Notes: a model not told the origin generated them from the sequence alone. A stretch of 64,000 nt of DNA from Ensifer sp. IC4062 (GCF_020193575.1 NZ_JADYVD010000028.1:33939-97938), one strand, 5' to 3'. Counted from the first letter of the stretch, positions 27,063 through 37,922 are shown. A program made the numbers and translations.

Positions 27063-27887
27063 TCAGACGATGAAAACCTCTCGGCGCAACGCGTCCCAGC
27101 TCTCCTTGTCGGTCGCGAGAAGCAGGCCGCCGTTCGTATGGGCGGGCAGATAGCGCGAGCCATCGAAGCGCGCTGCATAGGCACCCGCCTCTTCGGCGAT
27201 CAACGTACCAGCCAGGTGGTCCCACGGCATCAGCTTCTGGTACATGAGGAAATGCAGGTGGCCACCGGCAAAGATGCGATACTCGTGGGCCGCGCAACGG
27301 TAACTGGTCGCGATCCTGACCTTGGCCAAATTACCCATGACGATCCGCCGGTCATCTTCCTTGTAGAAGGCCGTTGAAGCACCGCCGACCATCGCCTCGA
27401 GCGGCACGCCCGCAGTCACCGCCAATTTCTCCTGCGATCCATCGGGCCGGCAGAGCCAGGCGCCCGCCCCTCTCTCCGCAATGACCCAGTCGTTGCCGAG
27501 CGGATCATAGATGATGCCGGCGACTGTCTCGCCCTTGGCGACCACGCTTGCCATCACGCCGAAGAGCGGCAGGCCAGCAGCGAAATTGAACGTTCCGTCG
27601 ATCGGGTCGACGACGATGGCGAGATCGGCATCGGCAAGCTTGTCGAGAAGCACGGGTTCGGCGGCGACGGATTCCTCGCCGATGAAGACAGCGCCGGGCG
27701 CGATCGCGTCGATCCTGGCCTTGATCAGCCTTTCCGCCGCTTCGTCCCCCTCCGTGACGAGATCAATCGCCTCCGACTTCATGCGCACATCGCCTGAGCC
27801 AAGATTGCGGAAGCGCGGCAGGATTTCCTTGACCGCCGCCTCCTGCAAAAGGTTGGCAAGCGCGGCGATGTCGACGGATTGGCTCAT
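27063..27887 (-). CDS. Inositol monophosphatase-family phosphatase
   Basis: 274 residues of the lithium-sensitive, metal-dependent phosphatase family. Metal-site motifs are GEESVAAEP and [16 protein letters not shown], with the second signature [22 protein letters not shown]. It could act on inositol phosphates, 3'-phosphoadenosine nucleotides or related sugar phosphates; I cannot choose. The ATG overlaps the stop of ttcA (ATGA), so it is translationally coupled as the second gene. Confidence 0.9.
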   Translation of the reverse strand: MSQSVDIAALANLLQEAAVKEILPRFRNLGSGDVRMKSEAIDLVTEGDEAAERLIKARIDAIAPGAVFIGEESVAAEPVLLDKLADADLAIVVDPIDGTFNFAAGLPLFGVMASVVAKGETVAGIIYDPLGNDWVIAERGAGAWLCRPDGSQEKLAVTAGVPLEAMVGGASTAFYKEDDRRIVMGNLAKVRIATSYRCAAHEYRIFAGGHLHFLMYQKLMPWDHLAGTLIAEEAGAYAARFDGSRYLPAHTNGGLLLATDKESWDALRREVFIV

Positions 27888-28768
27888 TCTTTGGGCTCCG
27901 GGGAAAGGGATTGGAAATCGAAAAGCTTCGGGTCGAGCAGGTGTGACGGGTTCACGTGGCCAAGCGCGCGCAGCATCGTATCCTTGCGGCCGGGCATGCG
28001 CCGCTCTATGTCCGCAAGCATCGCCTTCATCGCATTGCGCTCGAGACCGTCCTGCGAACCGCAGAGATCGCAGGGGATGATCGGAAATTCCATCGCCGCG
28101 GCGAACTTCGCGAGGTCGTCTTCCGCCGCATAGGCAAGCGGTCTCAGCACCATGAGATCGCCCTCGTCGTTGAGAAGCTTGGCCGGCATCGATGCGAGAC
28201 GCCCGCCATGAAAGAGGTTCATGAAGAAGGTTTCGAGAATGTCTTCGCGATGATGACCGAGGACCAGGGCATCACACCCCTCCTCCCGCGCGATGCGATA
28301 GAGATTGCCGCGCCTCAGCCGCGAACAGAGCGAGCAATAGGTCGCGCCGGTCGGCACCTTTTCCTTCACGACGGAATAGGTGTCGCGGTAGTCGATACGG
28401 TGCTTGACGCCGATCGAAGTCAGGTATTCCGGCAAAATGTGCTTGGGGAAGTTCGGCTGGCCCTGATCGAGATTGCAGGCGATAAGTTCGACCGGCAGCA
28501 GCCCGCGCCATTTGAGGTCCATGAGCAACGCGAGCAGGCTGTAGCTGTCCTTGCCGCCTGAGAGACCGACCAGCCAGCGCTTCGCGCCCTTCAGCATGTC
28601 GAAGTCGTCGAGCGCCTGACGCGTCTGCCGCAGCAGGCGCTTGCGAAGCTTGTTGAAGGAAACAGACGATGGCATCCGGGCAAAAAGCGGATGGGCGTCG
28701 GCGTCGAGGCGTTCCTCACCGACGATGCTGTTCGTCCCGTCGTGCTCTGACGATCGTGCGAGTTCCAT
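27884..28768 (-). CDS. ttcA: tRNA 2-thiocytidine synthetase TtcA
   Basis: 294 residues. Thiolates cytidine 32 of certain tRNAs, using an ATP-pyrophosphatase domain and a [4Fe-4S] cluster. The PP-loop is [22 protein letters not shown]. The two CxxC motifs are [10 protein letters not shown] and CDLCGSQDG, as required for the cluster. The order ttcA, inositol-phosphatase-like is an overlapping operon read leftward. Confidence 0.95.
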   Translation of the reverse strand: MELARSSEHDGTNSIVGEERLDADAHPLFARMPSSVSFNKLRKRLLRQTRQALDDFDMLKGAKRWLVGLSGGKDSYSLLALLMDLKWRGLLPVELIACNLDQGQPNFPKHILPEYLTSIGVKHRIDYRDTYSVVKEKVPTGATYCSLCSRLRRGNLYRIAREEGCDALVLGHHREDILETFFMNLFHGGRLASMPAKLLNDEGDLMVLRPLAYAAEDDLAKFAAAMEFPIIPCDLCGSQDGLERNAMKAMLADIERRMPGRKDTMLRALGHVNPSHLLDPKLFDFQSLSPEPKE

Positions 28769-28877
28769 GGCGACAGTCTCGGATTAGGCGGGCGGCATCA
28801 GCTGCGCCCAGGTGCATTAACAGCACTTGCCCTGTCCGGCGCCGGAGATCAAGGGGAAACGATGCGGAACGGTATTA

Positions 28878-29825
28878 TCAAGGGCCGAAGACGGACCACC
28901 CCGTGCGCGCGGCAAGCATTTCGAGCGCCAGTGAACCGAGCAGCGAATTGCCGTTGTCGTTGAGGCCCGGCGACCAGACGGCGACGGAAGCCTTGCCCGG
29001 TGCGACCGCCATAATCCCGCCGCCGACGCCGCTCTTGCCCGGCAGTCCGACGCGATAGGCGAAATCGCCGGAGCCGTCATAGTGCCCGCAGGTCAGCATC
29101 AGCGCATTGATGCGGCGCGCACGCTGACGCGAGACGACGGAATGCCCCGTCAACGGGTTGGCGCCGCCGGCTGCCAGGAACAGGCCGGCCTTGGCGAGCT
29201 GGACGCAGGTCATTGCAAGCGCGCAGTGATGAAAATAGACGCCTAGGACGTGTTCGGCCGGATGATCGAGCCGGCCATAGGAACGCATGAAATTGGCAAG
29301 GGCGACATTGCGGAAGCCGGTTGCCGTCTCCGAGCGCGCTACCTCGTGGTCAATCACGATCGTGTCGTCGTCGGCGAGATAGCGGACGAACTGCACGATT
29401 TCGCCGATCAGCTCCTTCGGCGTGTGGCCTGCAAGGATGAGGTCGCTGATGGTGATCGCGCCGGCGTTGATGAAGGGGTTGCGCGGTTTGCCGCCTTCGT
29501 GCTCGAGCTGCACGATCGAATTGAAGGCCGAGCCGGACGGCTCACGCCCGACCCGGTGCCAAATGTTCTCGCCATGCTTGCCGAGCGCCAGCGTCAGGGT
29601 GAAAACCTTGGAAACGCTCTGGATCGAAAACGGCACCTCGGCATCGCCGACCCGATATATCTGACCGCCCGTCGTGACGATTGCCATGCCGAAACGGCGG
29701 GAGTCGACGCGCGCGAGTTGCGGGATGTAGTCTGCCACCTTGCCTTCGCCAAGCCGTGGCGTCAGTTCGCGGTAAATGTCATCGATGATCGCCTGCAGAT
29801 CTTGCGGCGCTTGCTGCTCCGGCAT
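28878..29825 (-). CDS. glsA: Glutaminase
   Basis: 315 residues. Converts glutamine to glutamate and ammonia; beta-lactamase-like serine fold. The catalytic Ser-Val-Ser-Lys lies in [16 protein letters not shown]. Other conserved blocks are [24 protein letters not shown] and [14 protein letters not shown]. The open frame reaches 29858, but homology begins at [11 protein letters not shown]. It follows rpsD across a strong terminator and is probably expressed on its own. Confidence 0.95.
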   Translation of the reverse strand: MPEQQAPQDLQAIIDDIYRELTPRLGEGKVADYIPQLARVDSRRFGMAIVTTGGQIYRVGDAEVPFSIQSVSKVFTLTLALGKHGENIWHRVGREPSGSAFNSIVQLEHEGGKPRNPFINAGAITISDLILAGHTPKELIGEIVQFVRYLADDDTIVIDHEVARSETATGFRNVALANFMRSYGRLDHPAEHVLGVYFHHCALAMTCVQLAKAGLFLAAGGANPLTGHSVVSRQRARRINALMLTCGHYDGSGDFAYRVGLPGKSGVGGGIMAVAPGKASVAVWSPGLNDNGNSLLGSLALEMLAARTGWSVFGP

Positions 29826-29865
29826 GCGGCATCCCTCGACACGGATTGATCGGCACATCGTACAA

Positions 29866-29893
29866 AAAAACCGCCCGTCTCCGGGCGGTTTTT
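29866..29893. terminator. Bidirectional terminator between rpsD and glsA
   Basis: AAAAACCGCCCG pairs with CGGGCGGTTTTT around the loop TCTC, so both strands end in a T tract. It lies 29 bases after the rpsD stop. Confidence 0.92.
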
Positions 29894-29921
29894 CGAAAGC
29901 TCACAAGGCCAGAGCCTCGGA

Positions 29922-30539
29922 TTAACGCGAATAGAATTCGACGACCAGGTGCGGTTCCATGACGACCGGATACGGAACGTCGGAGAGAACCGGAACGCGG
30001 ACGTAGGTCGCAACCATTTTGTTGTGGTCGGCTTCGATGTAGTCCGGAACGTCGCGCTCAGCGAGCTGAACGGATTCGAGAACCGAAACGAGCTGCTTGG
30101 ACTTTTCCTTGACTTCGATAACGTCGCCCGGCTTGCAACGGTAGGAACCGACGTTGACGCGAACACCGTTAACCTTGACGTGGCCATGGTTGACGAACTG
30201 GCGTGCAGCGAAGACGGTCGGAACGAACTTGGCGCGGTAGACGATCGCGTCGAGGCGCGACTCGAGCAAACCGATCAGGTTTTCCGGGGTGTCGCCCTTG
30301 CGGCGCGAAGCTTCGGCGAAGATCGCACGGAACTGCTTCTCACGGATGTCGCCGTAGTAGCCCTTCAGCTTCTGCTTGGCGCGCAGCTGCACGCCGAAGT
30401 CGGAAAGCTTGGACTTGCGGCGCTGACCATGCTGGCCCGGGCCGTATTCACGACGGTTGACCGGGGACTTCGGACGGCCCCAGATGTTTTCGCCCATGCG
30501 GCGGTCAATTTTGTACTTGGACGATTCGCGCTTGCTCAT
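29922..30539 (-). CDS. rpsD: Ribosomal protein S4
   Basis: 205 residues, the bacterial length. Initiates 30S assembly by binding 16S rRNA. It begins [21 protein letters not shown] and has the S4 RNA-binding domain [20 protein letters not shown] followed by [15 protein letters not shown] Cys-based zinc site is absent, as in many S4 proteins. It is monocistronic here, outside the alpha operon, as usual in rhizobia. Confidence 0.98.
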   Translation of the reverse strand: MSKRESSKYKIDRRMGENIWGRPKSPVNRREYGPGQHGQRRKSKLSDFGVQLRAKQKLKGYYGDIREKQFRAIFAEASRRKGDTPENLIGLLESRLDAIVYRAKFVPTVFAARQFVNHGHVKVNGVRVNVGSYRCKPGDVIEVKEKSKQLVSVLESVQLAERDVPDYIEADHNKMVATYVRVPVLSDVPYPVVMEPHLVVEFYSR

Positions 30540-30713
30540 CGCATTTCCTTTCAATCAGTTACACCGACTTGTTGCCAAGCCAGATCAAGGAAACACGCCC
30601 TCCTCTGAACCCATTTTGGGAGTTCTGACAGGCCTCTTACGATCACGCGGACGCAAGAAACCACGGGACATGTCAAATGAAACACCGGGCATCGCTGCCC
30701 GGCGTTGGGCGGG

Positions 30714-30742
30714 TCTTTACGCACCGGTCGGTGATTTGTCAA
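30714..30742 (-). promoter_or_regulatory. Candidate rpsD promoter
   Basis: On the minus strand, TTGACA (30742-30737), 17 bases, then TAAAGA (30719-30714). This would give a leader of about 170 bases for rpsD, carrying the hairpin CCGGGCA-GCGA-TGCCCGG at 30685-30702. The hairpin could also be the end of the upstream ATPase message. Confidence 0.4.
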
Positions 30743-30783
30743 CGGAATATGACAGGAATACAGCGATTTTCGCCCGGTTGCCA

Positions 30784-32298
30784 TCACTCGGCGGCTGCCT
30801 GTTCCCCGTTGCCGACATCCGGACCATTCGCATCGCCGGGCGCGGTTTCACTCCCGAGATCCGGGAAAGCCACGATACGCTTGCCGGAGAAATCCGCATG
30901 CACCACGATCAGTCCATGCTCTTCGAAATAGCCGAGCAGCCGCCGCGCACGGCGGGCGGAATGGGTGCCATAGGCGCGCGCGATCATCGCATCCGAAGGG
31001 CACGGCAGGCCGCGCACGGCCGCCTGCGCCATCATCAGGAACACCGCCTGCAAATCCTCGCTCACGCGGTCGGCAAGCCGGAGCGCCGATGCCCATGTCT
31101 CGGTCTGAGCCGTCTCGGCATCGACGCCCGACCGGGCGACGGCCATCTTGCGGCGGAAGGCGCTCAAGGAGAGCGCCGGCCCGGGCACGCGGCGGATGCG
31201 GCAACGAACGAGAAAGTCCTGAAAGAGTTCGGCGTCCGGCCGGAACGCCGCCTCCGGATTAGCCAAAATCTCCGCGAACAGGCTGTCGAGCAGCGCATCG
31301 CGTTCCTCCGCCGACATTTCCGGCAGGGCGGGCTTCGTCTCCACTGGCGCCAAAGGCTCGTGGCGCGGCCGCGACAGCTCGGCCAGAATGTCGGTCGCCG
31401 GACGCGGCTGGGGCGCGGGCCGGCGCATGACCGGTCGTGTCAACTCTTCCGGATCCGGTGTGAAGATAAGGTCCTCGACGTCCTGCGGCGCTTCCGGCAG
31501 CGGCATGAGCTTAGGGCTGGTGGAGCGGGCGGAGGTCTCGACCGAGCCGATCGTCACCTTCAGCGGCCGGCGCGACAGCGCGGGTCCGAGCGCGACGAAA
31601 GAGCCGCGTTTCAAGTCGCGGAACATTTCTGCTGTGCGCCGGTCCATGCCGAGCAAATCGGCGGCGCGTAGCATGTCGATGTCGAGAAACGTCCGCCCCA
31701 TGAGGAAATTCGACGCTTCCGCCGCGACGTTCTTGGCGAGCTTCGCCAGTCGTTGCGTTGCGATGACGCCGGCAAGCCCCCTCTTGCGGCCGCGGCACAT
31801 GAGATTGGTCATCGCACCGAGCGAGACCTTGCGAGCTTCCTCCGAGACGTCGCCGCCGACCGATGGCGCGAACATCTGCGCCTCGTCGACGACGACCAGA
31901 ACGGGGTACCAGTATTCACGATCCGCATCGAACATCGCGTTCAGGAAAACGCCGGCACTGCGCATCTGCTGCTCAATGTCGAGACCTTCCAGCGAGAGGA
32001 CGCAGGAGACGCGGTGCTGGCGGATGCGCGTCGCGATGCCGATCAACTCCGCATCCGTGCGCTCGCCTTCGATGACCACATGGCCGAACTTGTCGGCGAG
32101 CGTGACGAAATCGCCTTCCGGATCGATGATGCACTGCTGCACCCAGGGCGCGGACTGTTCAAGCAGGCGCCGCAAGAGATGCGACTTTCCGGAGCCGGAA
32201 TTGCCCTGCACCAGCAGGCGCGTTGCCAGAAGCTCCTCGATATCGAGCGAGGCCGAAGTCCCTTCGGACGTCGTTCCCATGTCGATGCCGACTTTCAT
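30784..32298 (-). CDS. HerA-like (DUF87) ATPase, function unknown
   Basis: 504 residues. The N-terminal DUF87/HerA-type P-loop domain has Walker A VQGNSGSGKSHLLRR near residue 35, Walker B YPVLVVVDEAQMFAP, and a sensor-like GVIATQRLAKLAKNVAAEASNF. The C-terminal half starts with a proline-rich linker near residue 290 and ends in a helical region that may be a winged helix. HerA-like motors pump DNA with NurA nucleases, but no nuclease is adjacent. I chose the ATG at 32298 over a GTG at 32304. Function unknown; widespread in rhizobia as a single gene. Confidence 0.85.
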   Translation of the reverse strand: MKVGIDMGTTSEGTSASLDIEELLATRLLVQGNSGSGKSHLLRRLLEQSAPWVQQCIIDPEGDFVTLADKFGHVVIEGERTDAELIGIATRIRQHRVSCVLSLEGLDIEQQMRSAGVFLNAMFDADREYWYPVLVVVDEAQMFAPSVGGDVSEEARKVSLGAMTNLMCRGRKRGLAGVIATQRLAKLAKNVAAEASNFLMGRTFLDIDMLRAADLLGMDRRTAEMFRDLKRGSFVALGPALSRRPLKVTIGSVETSARSTSPKLMPLPEAPQDVEDLIFTPDPEELTRPVMRRPAPQPRPATDILAELSRPRHEPLAPVETKPALPEMSAEERDALLDSLFAEILANPEAAFRPDAELFQDFLVRCRIRRVPGPALSLSAFRRKMAVARSGVDAETAQTETWASALRLADRVSEDLQAVFLMMAQAAVRGLPCPSDAMIARAYGTHSARRARRLLGYFEEHGLIVVHADFSGKRIVAFPDLGSETAPGDANGPDVGNGEQAAAE

Positions 32299-32539
32299 TC
32301 CCACCTCTTCATCACATATTGATTCGCGTCACCACCGACCGCAGAAACGGTGCACAGGTAGCATGGATCGCCTGTCGGCAAAGGCCGGTGATTGCGACAA
32401 CCCACAGGGAATACTTTGTGCAAAGCTCTTGAGTGCCTCAGCCCACCTGCAATGAAAAGTTGAGAAAGACAAAGCAACCACTATTGTGCACAGCCACACC
32501 TCGCAACGCGTGCGTTTCAACGAGCTGCTATGGACTGCG

Positions 32540-32731
32540 ATGGGCCAGAACGAGATTAAGACCCAATTCGAAATGCATGAAACCGATGAGCACATGCGGG
32601 AGGCGCACAAGGATGCTTATCGGGTCCGATCCAAGAAGGAAGCAGCGCAAATGAAGTCGCTCACCGTGGCACTCGCAAGCGCCTTGATGGTGCTTCTCGC
32701 TGCACTTTGGTTCTTGTTCGTGGCTTCCTAA
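32540..32731 (+). CDS. Small C-terminally anchored membrane protein (hypothetical)
   Basis: 63 residues from the ATG at 32540 ([19 protein letters not shown]), or 81 from 32486. The N-terminal half is charged; the C-terminus is a single membrane helix ([23 protein letters not shown]). The stop codon overlaps the murI stop on the other strand. I know no family and there is no strong ribosome site, so the call is tentative. Confidence 0.4.
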   Translation: MGQNEIKTQFEMHETDEHMREAHKDAYRVRSKKEAAQMKSLTVALASALMVLLAALWFLFVAS

Positions 32732-33573
32732 ACAATCGGCTCGTTTGCGGTCGCTCGTTCTCCGAGAACCGTGTCTGATAGGACCGTTAGGCCAAAACCC
32801 TGCATCAGCCGTCGTGTGGCGAAGTCCGGCTTTCCCGAGGTGAAGATCGCGGGATCAAAGCCGTTAAGCGGTTCAAATCCGTTGGGCAGCGGTACCAGCG
32901 AGCGGGCGCGCCGCGCAATCGCCTCTGCTGGATCGAGCCAATCGACCGGCCATGGCGCAAGCCGCCGAAAGACGTTCGCCATGAAGGGGTAATGCGTGCA
33001 GGCGAGCACCACGATGTCGGTCTTTCCCCCATCCCTTTCGACGAAACATGGCGCGATCTCGCCCGAAACCGCCTCGTCATCGAGTTTCTCACCGCGGATA
33101 TACGCCTCCGCCATGCGCGCCAGCTTTTCCGAGCCGACGAGCCGTACGTGGCATTGCGATGCGAAGGACTGGATGAGATCGCGCGTATAGGCGCGTTTGA
33201 CCGTGCCGGGTGTTGCAAGAACAGAGACCAGCCCTGAACGTGTCCGCTCCGCCGCCGGCTTTATTGCCGGCACCGTGCCGACGAAGGTCATATGGGGATA
33301 GGCGGCGCGAAGATCAGCGCCGACGAGCGTGAAGGCGGTGTTGCAGGCGATGATGCAGATTTCCGGGGAGTGCGCGGCGAGCAGTTCCCCAAAGAGCGTG
33401 ATCACGCGCTCCTTCAGCGCCCCCTCTTCCCAGCCGCCGTAAGGAAAAGCCGCGTCATCGGCGACATAGATGAAATGCCGCTCCGGCATCAGCACGCGCG
33501 TCTCGCGCAACACCGTCAGCCCGCCGATCCCGCTGTCGAAGACGAGTATGGGTTTCAGTTCACTCGTTGTCAC
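32728..33573 (-). CDS. murI: Glutamate racemase
   Basis: 281 residues from a GTG start. Makes D-glutamate for peptidoglycan. Both catalytic cysteines are present, in IIACNTAF and VLACTHYPF, with the substrate loop [13 protein letters not shown]. An upstream in-frame ATG at 33648 would add 25 unrelated residues inside the methyltransferase gene, so the GTG just before [14 protein letters not shown] is preferred. The ribosome site is weak. It overlaps the end of the TrmJ-like gene by 14 bases, indicating an operon. Confidence 0.94.
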   Translation of the reverse strand: MTTSELKPILVFDSGIGGLTVLRETRVLMPERHFIYVADDAAFPYGGWEEGALKERVITLFGELLAAHSPEICIIACNTAFTLVGADLRAAYPHMTFVGTVPAIKPAAERTRSGLVSVLATPGTVKRAYTRDLIQSFASQCHVRLVGSEKLARMAEAYIRGEKLDDEAVSGEIAPCFVERDGGKTDIVVLACTHYPFMANVFRRLAPWPVDWLDPAEAIARRARSLVPLPNGFEPLNGFDPAIFTSGKPDFATRRLMQGFGLTVLSDTVLGERATANEPIV

Positions 33574-34390
33574 CGCCGCCTTGCACTTTCCTGTTACGCC
33601 CCGCCGGCGCGCCGGAACCGCGTGGATTTTCGCGCGTAAACCGGTCAAGCGAAGAGATGACGCCGCGCAGCACCTGGATTTCGGATTCGGTAAAGGATGG
33701 TCGCGTCAGAACAGCACGGAGATTTTCGACCAATTTCGGTTTTTTGTCGGCGGAGCGGAAGTAATTGCGCGCTTCCAGGGCGTCTTCCAGGTGATCGAAC
33801 AGGCCTTGCAGATGTTCTTTGGTTGCCGGGCGCTGTGGGATCGCCTGGAAAGACGTTTCGTCTTCCGATTCCATGCCGGTCTTCATCCACTCGTAGGACA
33901 TGAGCAGCACGGCCTGTGCGAGGTTCAGCGAAGCGAAGGCCGGATTGACCGGAAAGGTCACGATCTCGTCGGCCAGCGCCACTTCCTCATTGGTAAGACC
34001 CGTGCGTTCCCGGCCGAAGATGATGCCAAGCGCCTCCCCGCTCTTGAATCGTTGGCGCAGCGTGCGCGCCGCGATGATCGGCGAGCGCACGGGCTTGTAG
34101 CCGTCGCGGTCGCGGGCCGTGGTGGCGTAGACGAAGTTCAAGTCTGCGATCGCCTCTTCGAGCGAACCGTAGAGCTTGGCGCCATCGATGACATGGTCGG
34201 CGCGGCTAGCAGCGGAGCGCGCCTTTTCGCTCGGCCAGCCATCTCGTGGATTGACGAGGCGCAGTTCCGATAGCCCGAAATTGGCCATGGCACGGGCGAC
34301 CATGCCGATATTTTCGCCGAGTTGCGGATAAGCGAGGATGATCGCCGGACCTTCCTTCAAGAGTTCGCGCTCGCTGTTGGTACCTGCCAT
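33560..34390 (-). CDS. TrmJ-like tRNA/rRNA 2'-O-methyltransferase
   Basis: 276 residues of the SpoU (TrmH) methyltransferase superfamily, TrmJ subgroup, with a knotted S-adenosylmethionine site. The three motifs are [48 protein letters not shown] and [16 protein letters not shown]. TrmJ methylates residue 32 of tRNAs in other bacteria; the exact target here is inferred. A C-terminal extension rich in Arg and Gly follows. murI begins inside its last codons. Confidence 0.9.
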   Translation of the reverse strand: MAGTNSERELLKEGPAIILAYPQLGENIGMVARAMANFGLSELRLVNPRDGWPSEKARSAASRADHVIDGAKLYGSLEEAIADLNFVYATTARDRDGYKPVRSPIIAARTLRQRFKSGEALGIIFGRERTGLTNEEVALADEIVTFPVNPAFASLNLAQAVLLMSYEWMKTGMESEDETSFQAIPQRPATKEHLQGLFDHLEDALEARNYFRSADKKPKLVENLRAVLTRPSFTESEIQVLRGVISSLDRFTRENPRGSGAPAGRNRKVQGGGDNE

Positions 34391-34905
34391 GCCTAAGCCT
34401 TCGCCTTCTGTTCGGCGCTTCCCTCGCACAATTGTTCGCGAAATTAAAGTCTCGCGTCCATCAGCCTGCAAGACGACTCCCCTCAGTAGCGTGAGGTCGC
34501 TCCAGCGATTTGGAGACCATCTCCGGGCCAAGTTGGGCGTCCTTGGAGATCGGCAAATGGCGTTCGACACGCGCGGTTCATAGAAGTAAGCCGCTCCACC
34601 GGGCTTCATCGCCATCAGCCGTCTCCGGCATTCGCCGGGCGCCCTCTGCCTTCCCGCACAGGGGCGCTGCCGGACGCCGCCGTCATCCTTTTGCATATCT
34701 TCTTCCGCGAGCTTTTCAAGCACTGATGCCCCGTCACCGAACGATCTGGTCGTGCACGCGGAAGGTCCGAGGCTGCGGGCTCTCCTTCATCCAAAGTTTC
34801 ACCCAAGCATGCTTTGCCTTGCCGGTTCACAGTGCTATAGGGCTCTGGATTTCTCCCACCGGGGGGCATCGCGTCCGATGCTCCGCAAAGCTACGAGGCA
34901 TACCC
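34391..34905. other. Divergent intergenic region trmJ-like / icd
   Basis: 515 bases without a credible gene. Frames that cross it on both strands are upstream extensions of icd or the methyltransferase gene without homology. A good icd promoter candidate lies at its right end (34812-34840). I see no repeat element. Confidence 0.6.
34812..34840 (+). promoter_or_regulatory. Candidate icd promoter
   Basis: CTTTGC (34812-34817), 17 bases, CTATAG (34835-34840). This is close to the rhizobial housekeeping consensus CTTGAC-N17-CTATAT. The start point would be near 34847, giving a leader of about 60 bases. Confidence 0.5.
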
Positions 34906-36120
34906 ATGGCAAAGATCAAGGTCGCCAATCCGGTCGTCGAACTCGACGGCGACGAGATGACCCGCATCATCTGGCAGTTCATCAAGGACAAGCTGATCCA
35001 CCCCTATCTCGACCTCGATCTCGAATATTATGACCTCAGCGTCGAAAACCGCGACGCGACTGAAGACCAGGTGACCATCGACGCCGCCAACGCGATCAAG
35101 AAGCATGGCGTCGGCGTCAAGTGCGCGACGATCACGCCGGATGAGGCCCGTGTCGAGGAATTCAAGCTGAAGAAGATGTGGAAGTCGCCGAACGGCACGA
35201 TCCGCAACATCCTGGGCGGCGTCATCTTCCGTGAGCCGATCATCTGCAAGAACGTGCCGCGCCTCGTTCCCGGCTGGACCAAGCCGATCATCGTCGGCCG
35301 TCACGCCTTCGGCGACCAGTATCGCGCCACCGATTTCAAGTTCCCGGGCAAGGGTAAGCTTTCGATCAAGTTCGTCGGCGAAGACGGACAGACGATTGAA
35401 CACGACGTCTATGATGCGCCTGGCGCCGGCGTTGCCATGGCCATGTACAACCTCGACGAGTCGATCACGGAATTCGCCCGCGCTTCATTCAATTACGGCC
35501 TGCAGCGCAAGGTTCCGGTCTATCTCTCGACCAAGAACACGATCCTCAAGGCCTATGACGGCCGCTTCAAGGACATCTTCCAGAAGGTATTCGACGAGGA
35601 GTTTGCCGAACAGTTCAAGGCTGAAAAGCTCTGGTACGAACACCGCCTGATCGATGACATGGTCGCTTCGGCGCTGAAGTGGTCCGGCGGTTATGTCTGG
35701 GCCTGCAAGAACTATGACGGCGACGTCCAGTCCGATATCGTCGCCCAGGGTTTTGGTTCCCTCGGTCTGATGACCTCGGTGCTGATGACGCCGGATGGCA
35801 AGACAGTCGAGGCGGAAGCCGCGCACGGCACCGTAACCCGCCACTACCGCCAGCACCAGAAGGGTGAGGAAACCTCGACCAACTCGATCGCCTCGATCTT
35901 CGCCTGGACCCGCGGCCTTGCCCACCGCGCCAAGCTCGACGGCAATGCCGAACTCGCCAAGTTCGCCGAGACGCTCGAGCGCGTCTGCGTCGAAACCGTC
36001 GAGTCCGGATTCATGACCAAGGACCTGGCTCTGCTGATCGGCCCCGACCAGCCGTGGCTTTCCACCACCGGGTTCCTCGACAAGATCGACGAAAACCTCA
36101 AGAAGGCAATGGCCGCCTAA
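34906..36120 (+). CDS. icd: NADP-dependent isocitrate dehydrogenase
   Basis: 404 residues of the dimeric, eukaryote-like class. Converts isocitrate to 2-oxoglutarate and CO2 with NADP in the citric acid cycle. It starts [23 protein letters not shown]. Substrate and metal sites are in [26 protein letters not shown], and [31 protein letters not shown] binds NADP. CGAGG stands 8 bases before the ATG. The frame is open for 396 bases upstream but without homology. A terminator follows at 36148. Confidence 0.97.
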   Translation: MAKIKVANPVVELDGDEMTRIIWQFIKDKLIHPYLDLDLEYYDLSVENRDATEDQVTIDAANAIKKHGVGVKCATITPDEARVEEFKLKKMWKSPNGTIRNILGGVIFREPIICKNVPRLVPGWTKPIIVGRHAFGDQYRATDFKFPGKGKLSIKFVGEDGQTIEHDVYDAPGAGVAMAMYNLDESITEFARASFNYGLQRKVPVYLSTKNTILKAYDGRFKDIFQKVFDEEFAEQFKAEKLWYEHRLIDDMVASALKWSGGYVWACKNYDGDVQSDIVAQGFGSLGLMTSVLMTPDGKTVEAEAAHGTVTRHYRQHQKGEETSTNSIASIFAWTRGLAHRAKLDGNAELAKFAETLERVCVETVESGFMTKDLALLIGPDQPWLSTTGFLDKIDENLKKAMAA

Positions 36121-36147
36121 ATCGGCCAAATCCATCGGAGCTCTCGG

Positions 36148-36173
36148 AACCCGGCCATGCGCCGGGTTTCTTG
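36148..36173 (+). terminator. Terminator after icd
   Basis: AACCCGGC pairs with GCCGGGTT around CATGC, followed by TCTTGT. The T tract is short. Confidence 0.65.
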
Positions 36174-36276
36174 TATCTATCGGTGCCCCTGACTACCAAT
36201 TGGGAACCGCGCCGATGGAACGCGTACGGCGCTCGATCATTACCCGATGGAAGTTCCCAACCAAGGGCGTGAGCGG

Positions 36277-37035
36277 ATGGCCCAAGCGGCATCAAAGCCG
36301 GTGCGACTTGTCGCGTTAGATGTCGACGGCACGCTTCTTGGCGATGATGGAGCTACGAACCGATTCCGTTCGGCCTGGAATGCGCTTGACGAGCGCGAGA
36401 GGCCGCTGCTCGTCTACAATAGCGGCCGGCCGATCAACGATCTGTTCTCACTCGTTGATATTGATCAGTTGCCGCCTCCTGACTACGTGATTGGCGGCGT
36501 CGGGACGATGATAGCCGACGCGCGCATAAGGAAGCGGTTGCAGGCGTTCACCGAAGTGCTTGGCCCTCCCCTGGACGTCAAGGCCGTCACGGCGGTCATG
36601 GAGACAGTAGAGGGCGCGGTCCCGCAGGCGGCTGTCGACCAGCATGCTCACAAAGCGAGCTGGCGTTTGGCGGAGGCACGAGAGGAGGAAATCTCTGCCA
36701 TCGGGCAACGGCTGGCGTCCGCGGGATTGGACGTGAAGCTGGTCTATTCCAGCAGTCTGAATCTCGACATATTGCCGCGCGCCGGCGGGAAGGGCTGCGC
36801 GCTCGTCTGGATCTGCCGGGAGCTTTCGGTCGATCTCGACGAAGTGGTCGTCGCCGGCGACACTGGCAACGACCGCGAGATGTTCGACATGCCGCGCGTA
36901 CGCGGCGTGGTGGTCGCCAATGCGCTTGCCGAACTGCGCCGGGTCGTCGAGCACGAGCGGCGGCATTTTCTCGCCCGGCATTCCCATGCTGAAGGCGTAC
37001 TCGAAGGGCTGCGCCACTGGGGCGTCATCGGATAG
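36277..37035 (+). CDS. HAD-superfamily phosphatase (sucrose-phosphatase-like)
   Basis: 252 residues of HAD class IIB. Motif I is VALDVDGTLLGDDG, motif II LLVYNSGRPINDL, motif III in GGKGCALVWICREL and motif IV AGDTGNDREMFDMP, so all catalytic residues are present. The fold is that of sucrose-phosphate and related sugar-phosphate phosphatases; no sugar-phosphate synthase is adjacent, so the substrate is unknown. An ATG at 36247 would add 10 residues; 36277 is preferred because motif I then sits at the usual distance from the N-terminus. Confidence 0.85.
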   Translation: MAQAASKPVRLVALDVDGTLLGDDGATNRFRSAWNALDERERPLLVYNSGRPINDLFSLVDIDQLPPPDYVIGGVGTMIADARIRKRLQAFTEVLGPPLDVKAVTAVMETVEGAVPQAAVDQHAHKASWRLAEAREEEISAIGQRLASAGLDVKLVYSSSLNLDILPRAGGKGCALVWICRELSVDLDEVVVAGDTGNDREMFDMPRVRGVVVANALAELRRVVEHERRHFLARHSHAEGVLEGLRHWGVIG

Positions 37036-37070
37036 GTCCGGTCCGGCCCGCCCTAAAGCGCCATGATCGG

Positions 37071-37922
37071 TCATTTCAGCGGAAGAAAGATTTCCGTGAT
37101 GAGTTCCGTCGGCGGGACTTCCCGTGGATTGTTGAGATATTTCTCGAACATCACGCTGTCGCGAATTGCCCGACCGGACTGCGGCAACCAGGTCGCATAG
37201 AGCCACTGATAGGCCTTGGGCATGTCGGCGTAAGGCCCTTTATGGCGCAGCACCGCATATTGGCCGCCCTCGATTCCTTGCGGTGTCAGTGGCGCCTCGA
37301 CCGGAAAGTCATCGTTTGTCGTGACGCAGGCAAAGGAACGGAGCTTGTCCGTGTCTACCAGTTCGGGATCGTCCAGATAAATGCCAATCATATCCATGCC
37401 CGGTCGGAACAGGTTGCGCGCAAACAGCGTCCCATAGAGCGTCTCGAAGGCCTGGCCGATGGCCATGTAAGAGCCAGTGTGGGCCACGCCGACAAGCGCG
37501 AGCGGATCGACTTCCCGTAAGGTGACGTCATACATATCAGGATTTCCTTCCATTGAAGTGGTTTCAAAGGCTTTGTGGCTCCCTTCATTCCTGTAACGCG
37601 CCGGCGGCAGGCCGTAGACAGCCTTGAAAGTGCGATTGAAGGATTGAACATTCGGGTAGCCCGAACGTCGCGCGATTGATTCGACTGGAAGACTGGTCTG
37701 GACGAGATCGGCGGCCGCCTGTTGCAACCGCAGTCTCTTCACCGTCGCGGCCAGGGTTTCTCCGTGGACTGCACGATAGACCCGATGCCAGTGGTGCGGC
37801 GACATGCAGGCAATCTCCGACAGCCGATCGAGATCGAGTTCCTCGTCGAGATGCGCATAGATGTAAGCGGAGACGCGGTGGAGCCGCCTTTCATAGCCCG
37901 CCCATGCCGTTTCTTCATTCAT
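37071..37922 (-). CDS. AraC-family regulator with GyrI-like effector domain
   Basis: 283 residues. The N-terminal AraC double helix-turn-helix covers about 12-112 (LDLDRLSEIACMSPHHWHRVYRAV; IARRSGYPNVQSFNRTFKAVYGLPPARYR). The C-terminal GyrI-like/Rob-type ligand domain covers about 130-283 (LALVGVAHTGSYMAIGQAFETLY, GGQYAVLRHKGPYADM). This arrangement senses hydrophobic or cationic drugs in Rob and SoxS-like relatives. The target is unknown; it could affect an exporter elsewhere. Confidence 0.9.
   Translation of the reverse strand: MNEETAWAGYERRLHRVSAYIYAHLDEELDLDRLSEIACMSPHHWHRVYRAVHGETLAATVKRLRLQQAAADLVQTSLPVESIARRSGYPNVQSFNRTFKAVYGLPPARYRNEGSHKAFETTSMEGNPDMYDVTLREVDPLALVGVAHTGSYMAIGQAFETLYGTLFARNLFRPGMDMIGIYLDDPELVDTDKLRSFACVTTNDDFPVEAPLTPQGIEGGQYAVLRHKGPYADMPKAYQWLYATWLPQSGRAIRDSVMFEKYLNNPREVPPTELITEIFLPLK

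Noticed and set aside
32870..32900. A GGTTCAAATCC stretch resembling a tRNA T-loop
   Set aside because: It lies inside murI and has no matching acceptor stem or anticodon arm.
34510..34905. N-terminal extension of icd
   Set aside because: The frame is open but the extra 132 residues are Arg/Pro/Ser-rich without homology, and a promoter candidate and ribosome site support the start at 34906.
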